Shown here: in pieces, positions 36,181 to 48,341 of the stretch
How the letters are laid out: each line of letters opens with the position of its first letter
How positions within the stretch are numbered: the first letter of the stretch is position 1
From: Aquanectria penicillioides
Taxonomy: Eukaryota; Ascomycota; Sordariomycetes; Hypocreales; Nectriaceae
DNA length: 64,000 bases
Direction: 5' to 3'
NCBI GenBank assembly: GCA_003415625.1
Contig: PYIU01000010.1
Location: 1,548,501 to 1,612,500, forward strand
The notes under the pieces: generated by a model
Told to the model about the DNA's origin: nothing
The model's database searches: none
The model's input: the letters and a program-made list of their open reading frames with translations, nothing else
Translations under genes and position numbers: made by a program

Positions 36181-38291
36181 AAAGCTTGGTATCCTCACTG
36201 TAAAATATATTCACGATTCCGTTGATGTGAGGTAGGGTGATCTGATGTATTCAGAAGGTCTTGGCCAGGATTGAATGTAGAAAACCCCACCCTGGCCACT
36301 CTTGCGATGACAACTACATGACTGCCACAATCTAGCTGGCGTAGCATTATTTTTTGCCATGTAATCGAGTGTTATTGGTATTTCATAGCTGGTTCCGTAT
36401 GAAAGGAAACGGGGACTAGCGGGGGGCTCAGCCATCGAGATTTCACCGAGGGGGTAACGAGCGGTTACTCACTACCCGCTATCCAATATCCTTAGACGAC
36501 ACAGAGCTTGATTTCATGATATCAGACGATGGTCCAAGCCTAATACAGGAAATATTACCAACCTATCGCCTTTCGATGTTGAGCCATAGATCGCCCTAGC
36601 ATCCCTAGATATGAAGGTGGGGTATCGACAGGGACTCTTGCAGCCCACGCGTCACAGCCTGCCCAATGAGTTGTGAAAGCGATAAAGGCGTCTGTGGGAA
36701 TAATGGATCAGATAGGTCAAAGAAAGCTCGGCATCCAATGGGCAACCTCAAGTTCTTGGATGTTGTAGAGTATAAAACTTCACCAAGCTGTTAAACAGCA
36801 TTTAGACCCGGGTATCAAGTAGATGTAGCCACCATACTCCAGTAAAGCTGAAAGGTGCTTTATCAATTCTGTCCGTGTCTTGAGAATTGGGATAGAAAGC
36901 TTGAAGGAAGCAAAGTGACCTATTCTACGGCGACACACAATCAGTGACTTCTACATCACAGATCATCCACGACCACGCTGCAACCCCATCGCCGAGAACC
37001 ACAAATTAAAGGCACATGACATGTAGTGATGTCAACACGTCTCGCAGGTGTGGGTTGATCTGTTGACCAAGCTGAGACAGCTTCTTGCCGCGTTGGTCTT
37101 CGGCGTGGTATAGGGTAAGCAACATATTCAAGTGACAAAAATGACCATGGCAAGTTGGGAATTTCGGTCAGAATTTTAGTTGGTGTCAGTGCTGAGCATC
37201 TAACAACATTAGGAAACTATTGGAGAAAACTAATGTTTAGTGATGCTTACTGAATTTGGCGTGCTTATCTGTAGGCCATCCATACAAAGAAGCTTGATGA
37301 ACACCTCATCTCCACTTTGGGGCTGGGGTTCGTTTTAGCGCCCCCTTCTCCAAGCTTCCTCAGAATAAGGGAACTTTCATTGTTTGGGGTGAAGCCCCTC
37401 GCTGCGGATAACGAGGCAAAGTTATCATGAGACTGAGACATCAGACAATAACTGCCCTATGGCCATCAGGACCGATGATCTGAAAGGGCTGTTGCCGTGC
37501 GGTCTGGTCGGAACCCCTTGGCATTCGACGACGCGACTCGTATCTTTGTTCCTGTGGCGTCAACCGCCAAATTACGTCGGCTTGAATAGCCGGAACGCCG
37601 CGGCCGCTACCCCAGCATAATGGGATGGAAGAAGTGAAATTCCCATCTATGTGTCTGTTTGTTGGGGTAGCCGAGTTCCCGTGGCCACTCACCCCGCGTC
37701 TTCAGTTATTTTCCACGTCGACGAACATCATCCACTTGAGATGCACAATGTTTGTATTTGTTGTATTTCTCAGTTTGCTTGAAGAGATTCAATCTAGAAT
37801 TCAAAGCCTGACGCTGCTTATGTCTGGCGCCCAAGTCATGTGCATGCTTACGGAAAGCCGTCGAGGTCTGAGCGTGAACGAGACTCGCGGGCAACCCTTG
37901 GTGTCATGGGAGAGATTTCTGGACATGCAGTTTCGTTTGGATGGAAAACGAGGTGGCGTCAAATATTGATTGCTCGTTTCGACCACCTCTTATCCGTGCA
38001 TGGTGCGTGAAATACGGACATACCAACGCTGCAAACCCCGATTACCCCTGCAGAAGCTACTAGCACTACCCGTGGCGTGTCTAGTTGCGTCGGGCTGAAC
38101 TTGCCCCTGAATTTCTGGCCTATGAAGGAGCAGGAATCAGTTTAGTCGAGTTGAGCTGAATGCTGACATGTCAATGTATGAGATGAGCGCTATGAATTCC
38201 CGACCGTTTGGTTTATAAGAGGTGCAGAGGTTGTGCATTGACCGTTGCCAAGCTTCTTCCCTGCTCACCTTCGAAGATACACGGATTTGAC
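36181..38291. other. Intergenic region, no gene recognised
   Basis: 2.1 kb between the ABC remnant and the mucin-like gene. A 114-codon frame at 37625-37969 and its antisense partners show no domain. The first part may contain lost upstream sequence of the ABC gene. I see no repeat structure in it. Confidence 0.45.
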
Positions 38292-40168
38292 ATGATGTTG
38301 AGGTTCATACTTCAGGCTTCTCTCCTTGGCCTGGGTGCCGCCGCGGTTGTTCCCGTCAACGAATGCTCACAACAACCCTATCAGGCACTGACGGCCCTAC
38401 TGGACTATACGCCAGCACAATCATTCTGCTCGCAGAATTGTAAATAACCATTGATTTGCAAGAATTAGATTTCAAGTTGACAATAAATAGACCCCCAGTC
38501 GTCCTGCACCGTCACTGAGCATGTGACGGATGTAGCTACGAATACTGTGGTGATCCCGGCCACAAAGACGGCCATCATAACAACCGGCGTCTCTACGGAT
38601 GTTATCTACACCGCGACAGCCATTTCATACGTCTATACATCGACCGTGGTTGAAACTTCGACAACAGGCACTTCAGTAGGCGCATGGTGTTTCAATTGGT
38701 TGCCGAAGCTAACCGCCCTGCCTTTGGGTAGACCCAAACCATCTACACCAGCACGTCGATCGAAACCGTATATACGCACACCGATTACCCCATTGCGTAC
38801 TCATCAACTTCGACAACGTATACAATCACAGGCACTGACATAATGTGAGCGCTTTGGAGATAGGGAGGCTAAGGTCAACCGCTGACGAATTTTAGAACTA
38901 CAACAGTAACGACACTCCCTACAACTAAAACGACAACCACGATCACACAGACAGTTGTTTCTCAAACTACTCAAACGGTTACGTCTGGAACAAAGACTGT
39001 ACTAACCAACGTTGATTATGGCCTGAGGAGGCGTACTGCCGGTCTTGCTCAACAAAACACCCGGACCAGACACGGTCCTTGCCGTGTTGCAAGCATATCG
39101 TCATCGGCGACTCCAACTCCAACCGATCCCCGGGCCGGTATTTTCAAAAGCCTCACTGAATTACCGAGCTCCATTGCCCAAACTGCGTGTTCGGTAGGTT
39201 TCGAGCCACGCCCTTCTATTCCCCTTCAACTTGATCAGAAAAGCTGACCCAAACTCACAGTGCCTAGAATCTCAGCTACCATGCCAAACAGTAACTTCTC
39301 GCACTACGGCCACTCAGACGTCAATCACAACTGTGGAGTACACTGCCACAAAAGATGTTCAAGCTGTGGTCACAGACGACGAGGTGTATACAATGACGAT
39401 TTCTACTGCAACAGTACGTGGATTGCTTCGCAATGCAGCAGCAGCTAACTACTTCTACAGACAAGCACTACTTCTGTTCTCTACACCTCCATAGTAGAGC
39501 TCTTGCAAGTCGATACTACTCCCATGGATTATATTTCAACGAAATTTACCTATTCTGTTACGATAGTGCCAACACGGACACTCGTGACATCATCTGTCAC
39601 AGCCTACTCCACCACCAATGTTGCATTTACGACAACTTCGACCACTACATCGACGCATACAGCTACCGTACCAGCAGCAACAACCACTGTTGTGAGCACT
39701 TTTAACTATTCGCTTGTTTATGGCCCATCGAATGGATGTGCCTACCTTCCATCGTAAGTTTTGCTTTATACCCTCACATCTTGCTGGAAGAGGAAAGACA
39801 AGACATGTGGGTGTGAAAGGTAGCTAACTGTCATATTCCAGAAGTTGGATTGATCAATACAGTGAGGGTGTAAGTAGTTCCTCGACCCACACAGAGCGCG
39901 TTAGGGTCTGCGCGCAGTTTTGCGATAGGACGCCGGGATGTAAAACTTTTGGATATAATCTGTTCCCGCCGTGTGGACCTAATGGGTATTATGTATACTG
40001 CATTGCTTCTGGGGATGCTTGGGGCGGTTCTTCCAAGACTCAATGTGGCATTGGCACAGGATGGAACGGATGCTCGATCTATCAGGAAGGAAAAGTGTAC
40101 CAGTAAGTTTCAAAGATGTGAGATGGGCTAATAAGCACAATGACTAACTGGATAATAGGAGAGTTTAG
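38292..40168 (+). CDS. Secreted Ser/Thr-rich mucin-like protein with PAN/apple-like C-terminus
   Basis: 486 aa from eight exons: 38292-38439, 38491-38675, 38732-38844, 38896-39193, 39261-39413, 39461-39753, 39842-40102 and 40159-40168. The start has a signal peptide (MMLRFILQASLLGLGAAAVVP). Long Thr/Ser-rich segments follow (TTTVTTLPTTKTTTTITQT and similar), suited to heavy O-glycosylation. The last 90 residues contain a Cys pattern (VCAQFCDRTPGCKTFGYN, then CGPNG, YC and CGIGTGWNGC) like PAN/apple modules, which bind proteins or sugars. It is probably secreted or attached to the cell wall. No GPI signal is seen. The many small exons look typical of this fungal protein type. Exact homologues are not recognised. 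Confidence 0.75.
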
Positions 40169-40930
40169 GACGTCATCGGCAGCAAGTATCACCATGATCC
40201 TGAAGAAGATTTGGAAATAAGATAACACAATTTTACCCTTCATCTGTTTGAGTAGTAAATTTACCTTGAATTATAATACTACATGCCTTATTGCATGCCT
40301 TATTCCCACACGGTTCAAGAAACGCAAACCTCGGCCACCTAACTAAGATCCTAATCAATACCCTATCTCTCTTTGCATGAACCATCACTATACTCTGCCC
40401 ACCACGAACCCGCGTAGCCATAATTCTTAAAAATCTTCATTTGCTTCAAAGCCCTATGATGCTGCTATTCTGGGCCTGGCGGGGTGAACTGAGCGTTGCC
40501 ATCTCTGCACCCTCTAGAGTTGTGGTCGTTCTAGCAATAGAACATGGATTATGTGGTAGCGCCTCTCGTACTCGTAGTAAACGCGTCATGCCAATGGCAC
40601 ATGTTACCATAGTTGCCAACATAACCTACAAAGCAACCTTAGAGGCAATACGTTGTTTCACGCGCAGGTGTCCATATTTCGTTAGGGTACTGGCGTAAGA
40701 AGGAGAATTGCCATCCTGGGAGCTTTTCTTGCGCGATGTTCCAATGACAGATGCGGAGCACTAAATCTGTCAAAAGCGCGAGCCCTTCATAGGTCCACTT
40801 CGGATAATCCAAATTCAGATATTCAATCAGGCCATTAACTGCAGCAGCCTGGTTATCGTCAAGGGACAGCTCTTCATTGGTAAAGTCAAAATTGTCGGCT
40901 TGCTGGATGGTATAGCTTTGGCGTCTTCCC
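40169..40930. other. Intergenic region with one doubtful minus-strand frame
   Basis: The interval holds an open frame on the minus strand, from an ATG near 40941 down to 40639 (about 100 codons). It reads like a protein (ALLTDLVLRICHWNIAQEK) but overlaps the start of the Cys-rich gene. Without splice or homology support I do not call it a gene. Confidence 0.35.
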
Positions 40931-41542
40931 ATGGTACTCATTACTGCAATTCTGGGCTTTGCTGAGGGGCAGTTTTCCCAATCACGTATTTTCCCAGCTA
41001 GATGCAAAACTTTGCAGTCTAAGCGTCAAGTAAGAGTTGTGGATGATTACTCTGGACTCCGGCCTGGCGCTTATAAAGCTTGCATTGCTGTCGGAACTCG
41101 TTGCAGAAACGAACTAGACTGCCCTCCTCCCAGCAAGCAAGAGTGCCCTCAAGATCGAAAAAAGCTTACATTCAAGGAATGCATTGACGAACGCACTTCC
41201 ATTTCTGAATGTGAGGGAGAGTCAGAGGAAAAATGGGTATACAAACTGGCAAAGGCAATATGCATTGATGGATTTTGCCGAGGCACGGCTGGTCCGGCCC
41301 AGCTGCACGACTGCCATGTTGGAAGCACTTTCAGTTCAGTTGATCCACGGGATCTGTATTGCGTCAATGGTAAATGAATAGCGAGAAAATGCACGCCGTG
41401 TGGGTAGCGACCCGACAACGCAGCCGGCTGCCCCCCTGGCGTTCCGGGCCATGATGGAAAATGCCATTGTCGCCTGGGTGGTACTGAAGGATGTGCTGCT
41501 AAGCTCGATTCATGCGGATCGAAGCGAGAATATTGCAAATGA
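40931..41542 (+). CDS. Small cysteine-rich secreted protein candidate
   Basis: 185 aa from exons 40931-41369 and 41424-41542, joined by a 54-nt intron (GTAAAT...GCAG). Without the splice the frame stops at once, after NGK. With it the Cys pattern continues (AGCPPGVPGHDGKCHCRLGG, then GCAAKLDSCGSKREYCK). It contains 17 cysteines, about one in eleven residues. The N-terminus (VLITAILGFA) is a short hydrophobic stretch and could be a signal peptide, though it has no basic residue before it, so an upstream exon is possible. Such proteins are often apoplastic effectors, toxins or adhesins, but no family is recognised here. Its neighbour at 38292 is also a secreted-type protein. Confidence 0.55.
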
Positions 41543-43302
41543 GGGACTCAGCATGAGGGCCGGTGCCGTTACGTCGGATTGTGCAACAACCCCACATCCT
41601 GAGGCTATCCCAAGCCCAATGATGTGAGACGAATCGTTGGGCCATCGAGGCTACGTGTATCTTAGCCAAATGAATCATGCAAGGGAACTCGAAAGAATAA
41701 TAAATTTCGAGATCTGATACCCTGTCTCGCACTCGGGGCTATGTTCCAATGGTCAGCCAGGTAGTACCGAGGAAGGTTGAAGCTACACGGGGTCATGTTC
41801 AAGTCTCAGGTAGGAAAATTGAATGAGTTCTCACAATCCTTGGTCTCATCATATTTGCCGCACCCGCTGTCTCTGAATGGATATGTCTTTCTTGATTTTG
41901 TGCTGCAAATTGAGTCCCATCTCCTCAGATGATCCGCCAACATCTCCACGCTTGAGCTGGGGTCGATGTTAGCATCTCTTTATCTACCCTCACGCCTGGA
42001 TCCGGGTCTGTACTCAAACTTGAAATGGTACCGACGTTCGATGTCACCCATAACCTGCCATGGCTATGATTGATGGAAGATTTGGCAGATTCATTTTAGA
42101 TTCAGGACAATAGAATCTTCTGAAGGTATTTGAAATTGGATGGTATCATAGAGTTAGATAAAGATGTCTGCACCGAGTCAACGAGGGTTCCTGCCTATGC
42201 CTGCAGCAACAATCACGTTGGATCCCACTTCCTTTTGAGACAATGCCGTCAATGATATCAAGGCACCAGGCGTTTATTGTGATTGAACTGACAGGTCCTC
42301 ACTAGCTAATTCCAGATTGGGCTATGGAAATGGGCATGCAGCGACGAATCAGCAATGTCATGGCTTAAGCCGGGTTTACACTTGCAAGAAATGAAGCAAA
42401 ACCCGAGCATTTGGCAACTCGACTCCATGATTTATGAGCAGCGACCCCCAAGCATCACTTCTGGTCTCGGGTTGCAGATGGAACCGTGCACGTTGTGGGC
42501 GAGTGCAAAGCACTTCATGAGACCCGTGTCGAATCCTAGCTACGCAAGGCAAGACGAGACGAGACGAGACGAGCTGAATCATCTCTGAATGAAGCTCAAG
42601 CTTCTGCCAGTCTTGAACCCATCCCATCGGCATTGAAAAGTCCGAATCTTACTACTGGATGGTCGCATCGGGAGGGTGCAGAGCGCAGTTGAGGGGTCTC
42701 AGCTGCAAGCACGTTTCAGATGGATTCACGGAGTCGCCCAGATCGAGACGAGTGGAGCAATAGGCGTACGCTTGTTGTCGCTTCTGAGCTGTACTTGAGC
42801 CAAGTGGATATTTTTGGTTCTGGCGCAAAGCGGTGCGACGGATGACGCAGTATTTGCAGTATTAGTGAAATTTGTCTCCGGCCTTTGTGCACTGCTGCTC
42901 AACAAACACAACATTTCTCGATCAATGCGAAAGAAACGGCTGCTCTTCTTTCTTGTCGCATGCAGGGCGGTTACAGTACTGTATGTATAGCATGCAACTG
43001 ACAGCCTCGTCTGGGTATTCCTGGTCCCCTTCTGCACTGGCCAATCTCAAGAGTGCTAAACCCCCGATCCTTGTAGATTTATCGCCACGCGAGCAATAGT
43101 AGCTGTTTCGGATATCCATTTTCCATCCAATGACTTTGCCGGCCTCTGTCGAGCTAATGCGACTTGATCCTGACTTGACCACGAGAAACTGGCCACGCCG
43201 AACTACCTATTCGTACCATGTACATAATGGAGACGGTGGCCAACTGCCCGTGAACTTTGGTCCCTGAGTCCTCTGAGAGACGCGATTGTCGCCGCGGCTC
43301 AA
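41543..43302. other. Intergenic region with a short tandem repeat
   Basis: 1.76 kb without a supportable gene. The only structure seen is a pentanucleotide repeat at 42552-42573. Confidence 0.5.
42552..42573. repeat. Pentanucleotide microsatellite (AGACG)n
   Basis: About four and a half uninterrupted copies of a five-base unit with AGACG phasing, in non-coding sequence. Confidence 0.85.
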
Positions 43303-44245
43303 ATGTCGTCAACTGTGCCTGGCGCGTCAAGTGCCTCATTTACATCCATCACAGCCGTGACAACATCTCTCGCGGCTACATTCACGCCAGAAGCATCCTG
43401 TGTGAGGGACATTTACTTCGTCGAGGCTCCAGAAGCAAACTGCGTGGCGGGAACCGTTGCGGTCCTCTGTCGCTTCTTCCACCTCGGTGCACCATCGAGC
43501 ACCTCGGAATGTTTGCCATCGGGATGGAGTCCTAGCACCAGCGCTTACATCTCACCCGGTGCCTGTCCTGCAAGCTACACCATTGCATGCGCCGGCACGT
43601 CAGCGCACGAGACGGTAGCAACATGTTGTCCAGATGACGGATCAGAAGGGTATGCCACCTATGATCATGATATCATCAACCAGTGTTCATGCTAATGTTT
43701 GTTTCATTTGTAGCACCTATGCATGCGTTGATAGTCTTCCCTTTGGATACCTTACCACCGACCGATGCTCTCGCAGCGTAGCCTCCACGCTTTCCTTCAT
43801 CTACACAACCACTACACTTGGGAAATCCGGCTTCAGCGTGGAAACGACTAGCAATGCAGCCCAATTAATATACGCGTATGGCATGGAAATTCGGTGGCAG
43901 TCTTCCGACCTCGCCCAGTCAACTTCATCTGTGTCTAAATCAACATCGAAAGTCAGCTCTACTAACACAGCCCTGGAGGAGTCCAACTCGAGTGCTGCCA
44001 GCTCAAGCGGCTTATCAACTGGCGCAAAGGCGGGAATCGGTGTTGGAGTGGCCGTTGTTATCCTTGGCTTGTTGTTGGGCCTTGCGCTCTTCTGGCGCAA
44101 ACGCAGACAACAACCAAATTCACAAAAGCCTATGGCCGAAGTGGAAGGCCAAGCAGTGCCACAGTTGCAATCGACGCCAAAATTTCTAGCCGAAGTCGAC
44201 AGCCAGCCAGTCGCTGAGCTCCAGGGAAATAACGGGTTCCATTGA
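43303..44245 (+). CDS. Single-pass membrane protein with Cys-rich ectodomain
   Basis: 292 aa from exons 43303-43649 and 43714-44245. A Ser/Thr-rich start without a clear signal peptide leads into a Cys-containing ectodomain (CLPSGW, SPGACPASYTIACAG, TCCPDD, ACVDS, DRCSRS). A Ser-rich stalk follows, then one transmembrane helix (GIGVGVAVVILGLLLGLALF) with a positive stop (WRKRRQQ) and a Pro/Gln-rich cytosolic tail. The layout matches a fungal group with LGxPSTSxCLPSGW and TCCPS motifs, resembling Mid2/Wsc-style surface sensors. A sensor or cell-wall role is an inference from this architecture. It lacks any catalytic domain. Confidence 0.78.
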
Positions 44246-45253
44246 ATTGGAGGAGGCTAGGAAGTAGATATACCGATAATGGCTATGATCAAAACCCGAG
44301 TTGGGCAGACCTTGGCCTACTAGGTCCTCAGAAACATCCACGCCAGTGTAATATAGAATTGATAGTTTTCTTGTCCTGGCATTTGTGGTGCCGCAATCAC
44401 GGTAAAAGGTACGAATAGGCCCGAGGCCTCAGTATTTCTAACGAATATCGTAGACTGCCCTGAATTAGTTGAAGCCACAGTAGATATCCATTTCCCACCC
44501 ATATTCTCCGGAATGTTACATTCAATACACGACGCCCAAACGAAGCGGAACACAACAATGGTCGCACGGCAGTTTTGTAGCTATAGCATCACACCGCCAA
44601 ATGCGCTATCTTTACGGACTACACCTACATTCCGTTGTGACAACAATTTCTCTGACCAGGTTTCTTAGTTTGTCACATTCTGGCATCCTTTCCCGTCCTA
44701 TATCCCCTCCAATAAAAGTGCACAAATGCAACCGGGGCTTCCTCATAATTTTGAAGCACACAATCTACAGGCGACAGCTTTCAAATAGTAGCGGCCTTAA
44801 CATGCAAGTGTCTTAGATGCTAATAATAATCAATATTTTCTATTGCCAAATTACCAATTTAGCCGGCTTCAACCAAGACCAAGCAAGTTGCCTACCCATC
44901 AAGCCAGTAGACAATTAGACGAATATGAGGCATGTCTACCTAGTTCACAGACTCTGCCCATTGCAGACTAGTCAAGGGGGAGTCGCCGACAGCGGAGCCA
45001 TCCTAGTCAATTTTCGATGACAGACCCGTGGTGGCTTTTTGTCCCCAGCCCTTGCAGGGTTTGTTGTTCCACATTTCCGCTTCCCACTGGACACAAGTCA
45101 ATCACTCTTTTCAATTGAAGCCGACTACGGCGTTGAAAAACCTCTGGAATCAATCCATCACTTGAACCAACAGCGAACCGCCCATTACCGACCAAGGCTT
45201 GTTCCGCTCCATCTCGGCCAGTTAAAACTTATCAACCCGTTATCTCATTCAAG
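44246..45253. other. Intergenic region, no gene recognised
   Basis: 1 kb upstream of the aminotransferase. Only short frames are present. It should contain the aminotransferase promoter; no specific site stands out. Confidence 0.45.
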
Positions 45254-46628
45254 ATGGGCTCTATTCCAGCTGGTCTCTTTTCCTCCCTGCCCGAGGTTGA
45301 GAAGGACGAAGTTTTCGCCTTGTTGGGACAGTTTCGAACGGATACGCATCCTGATCGAGTCAACCTTGGCGCAGGCGTCTATTTCTCTGATGAAGGCAAG
45401 TCTTGGCCTCTGGAGGTGGTGGGAAAGGTAGAGAAGAGCATACACGAACAGAATGACATTACACGTCACGATTACATCCCCATTGAGGGCGACGACAAAT
45501 TCCTGAGTGCTGCTCGAGACTTGATGTTCTCACCGACTTTTCCAACTGCGCCCGAGGACAAGAAATCGGATCCCCGCGTTGTTTCTGTGCAAACGATATC
45601 TGGTACTGGTGGAAATCATATCGGTGCTCGATTTCTCGCCGACAATTTGAAGCCTCGTTGCGTCTGGGTGTCAGATCCCACATGGGCCAATCACCATGTA
45701 ATTTGGGAATCTGTCGGCGTCGTTCCGCGAACATACCCATACTACAACAAGGCTGATTGTACTCTCAACTTCGACGCCATGATGGATGTTCTGGAGAGAG
45801 ACGCCCAGGCTGGCGACGTCATCTTGTTGCATGCGTGTGCACACAACCCAACCGGCCTGGACCCAACCCGGGAGCAATGGGTCGCAATCGCAGATCTTTG
45901 CCATCGAAAGCGTATTTTCCCATTCCTTGACAATGCTTACCAGGGCTTTGCATCGGGAGATCCAGTCCAGGATTCGTGGGCCATCCGTTACTTCCATCAG
46001 TACCAGCCGACTATGGAGTTTTGTGTCGCCCAATCCTTCTCCAAGAGTTTCGGTCTCTATGGGCAAAGAGCTGGTGCATTCCACTTGGTCATGAATGACA
46101 CTTCAAAAGCCACCAAGGACAATGTACTGGGAAACCTTGCTCAGCTGATCCGAGGAGAATACTCAGTAGCTCCTAAGCACGGATCTACTATTGTCAAAAC
46201 AATCCTTGAGAGTGAATCACTGTCAAAGGAGTGGCTGGCCGAGCTGCAGTTCATGAGCAACCGCATACGATCAATGAGAGCTGCTCTGTATGAGGAATTA
46301 TGCCGCCTTGAGACTCCTGGGTCATGGGTGCATATTACTGAGCAGGTATGCCAATTCAACCCTCCCCTTAGTGTGGACATTACTAATGTTATCATCATAG
46401 ATTGGTATGTTCTCCTACACAGGGCTTAGCCCCGCCGAGGTAGAAGTGCTGCGCAAGAAATATCATATCTACATGCTTTCATCTGGTAGAGCTTCAATTG
46501 CAGGATGTAAGTAAAGAACCCCCGTTGTTGAAAATGATGCTTGCTAACTGTTACAAGTGAACTCAAAGAACGTCAAATATGTTGCTGCCGCTATCAGTGC
46601 AGTACGGTCCAAGTCTGACCTTGAGTGA
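45254..46628 (+). CDS. Aspartate aminotransferase
   Basis: 422 aa from exons 45254-46345, 46401-46506 and 46558-46628. It is a class I PLP enzyme exchanging the amino group between aspartate and 2-oxoglutarate. Motifs in order: VNLGAGVYFSDEGKSWPL near the start, ISGTGGNHIGARFL, DPTWANHH, HACAHNPTGLDPT (substrate loop), DNAYQGFASGD, QSFSKSFGLYGQRAG with the PLP-binding Lys264, and a C-terminal MFSYTGLSPAEVEVLRKKYHIY and SSGRASIAG. There is no mitochondrial presequence, so it is probably the cytosolic or peroxisomal form. The last codons (SDLE) give no PTS1 signal, so cytosol is preferred. The catalytic residues are intact. Confidence 0.95.
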
Positions 46629-48341
46629 TGATTTCAAAGATATTGGGACGGCAAAAGCATTTAGATTATTTGAGATCCACCAGTAGAATACGAGAATATA
46701 GACAAAAGAAACCGTAAATCCTCGACAAATCATATCTTCAAGTTTCCGTACGACCCAGCTACAAGTTACAACAAACACTGCTTCATATTGCCTGCATACT
46801 AAAATTCTGTTTCTACCCAAGAATTTGACACAATCATCGCGTGTTGTTCGCATCCCAGCTCCCCATCGCTACCACATTTTCGTTCTACCAGAGTAAAAAC
46901 TGGGCTTAAACGGAGTTGGCTATGTAAATCTAGATCATCCTCAGCGGTGCTAGAGGTTTCATGTATAATGTACAGTAAACTAACAAACACCATCTTTTGG
47001 GGCAAATCATTTGTAAACTCTCAGTGTGCAAAAGTATTGATACTAGCTGCGCTTGTTCTGTTGGCTCACTAGAATCCGGACTCACAACTGATGCTTCGGT
47101 CAAGGACTAGCATCAACCTATGACGCTCTAGGCATGATAGGAATATCGTAATAAATGATCAACCTATTATTCCTCTCTCCTCTATCAACCTTCAATATTG
47201 GTGATGATTACCCAAATTGCGTCAAGAATATTAAACAAAATACGCGGTCTTCACATGTCCAATTCAATAGTGGCCATTGTCACGTTGGTCATCATGAAAA
47301 GCAGCCCTTGTTTCTTATTACATGGAACGAAGAGTCCAAAATATTACCGGAGATGGTGCTCCACTCATGTCCAAAGAGGTCGTTCTCGCCTCTCGCCTCT
47401 GCTGAATGGAACAAATCTGACGACGCTTTAGAGGTTCGCCTACTCCCCATGCTGGAGACTGGTGCCTGCTTGGCTCGTGAGAGGGTGGATCAGTCACACA
47501 GTGGGGTCAGCTCCGATGCCTACAAATTCAGCGTTTAAGTTGGACCAACCTACACTCGACAGTCGTTCGAGTGGCGAAGATCATGCGGGGATACCGTCAA
47601 GAACATGGGTGGGGAATCTGGAGGTTGGAAACTTGTGCCATCAATAAACGGTCCGCCTGGAAGAGAGAACGTAGCCTCTACAGAGCAGTACTACACCGAC
47701 AATGAGGGTCACGGGGCTGTTGCTGCCTTGGCCCTGGTAAGGACCAACATAACAAAACTGGCCCAGTTCCAATTTCTTGGCAGTGGAGCATCGAGAGAAT
47801 TTGGGGATAGATGGATGATTTTGGTTGTTATGACATCATTTGCTCTTTTTCAGCAGCGGAAACGTTTCAAGTTGGCCATGTGGTGGTTTATTGGCGATAC
47901 GATGATATCAAATTGTAGTTATAGCAGGGCAGCCATGACACTTCACAATCCTTCTGCTTGTTTATCGGACTTTTGCTAAGGTCGAAATACGGAAAATTGA
48001 ATTGATCGAAATCTGAGAGAAACACGGTAGAGGATGTAAAATACTAAACTCAGGTTCCATCAAAGGTGTTTGTCCTAATCTAATTTGCTGAATTGATGAT
48101 TGATAAATGAAGAATACATACCGTAGCATCATTGAGAGTGGACCGATAACAAGCTCAAATTGACTGGTTCTTGACTGAAGGTCAATGGCCGCATCCCCAT
48201 ATATCTCCTCCAAACCGCAAGACGTCCTCGGAGAGTCTTGAGCGAACGAGACGTAATCGAGTTGGGAGTGAAGGTTGAAATAACCATTCGCAAGGCTTTA
48301 TCAAAGGATTCTTCATTAGCTAGAGAAAGTAGTTTGCAAGT
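46629..48341. other. Intergenic region, no gene recognised
   Basis: 1.7 kb between the convergent aminotransferase and Clr5-ankyrin genes. Plus-strand frames at 47155-47538 and 47605-47979 have no domain or intron signals. At 48316-48341 lies the continuation of a membrane-helix frame belonging to the Clr5-ankyrin gene (see there). Confidence 0.45.

Noticed and set aside
44320..44553. 77-codon minus-strand frame downstream of the membrane protein
   Set aside because: It is short, without domain or splice support, and lies in the probable 3' untranslated region of the neighbouring gene.
47155..47979. Two plus-strand frames of about 125 codons
   Set aside because: They have no recognisable domain, no splice connection between them and no secretion signal.
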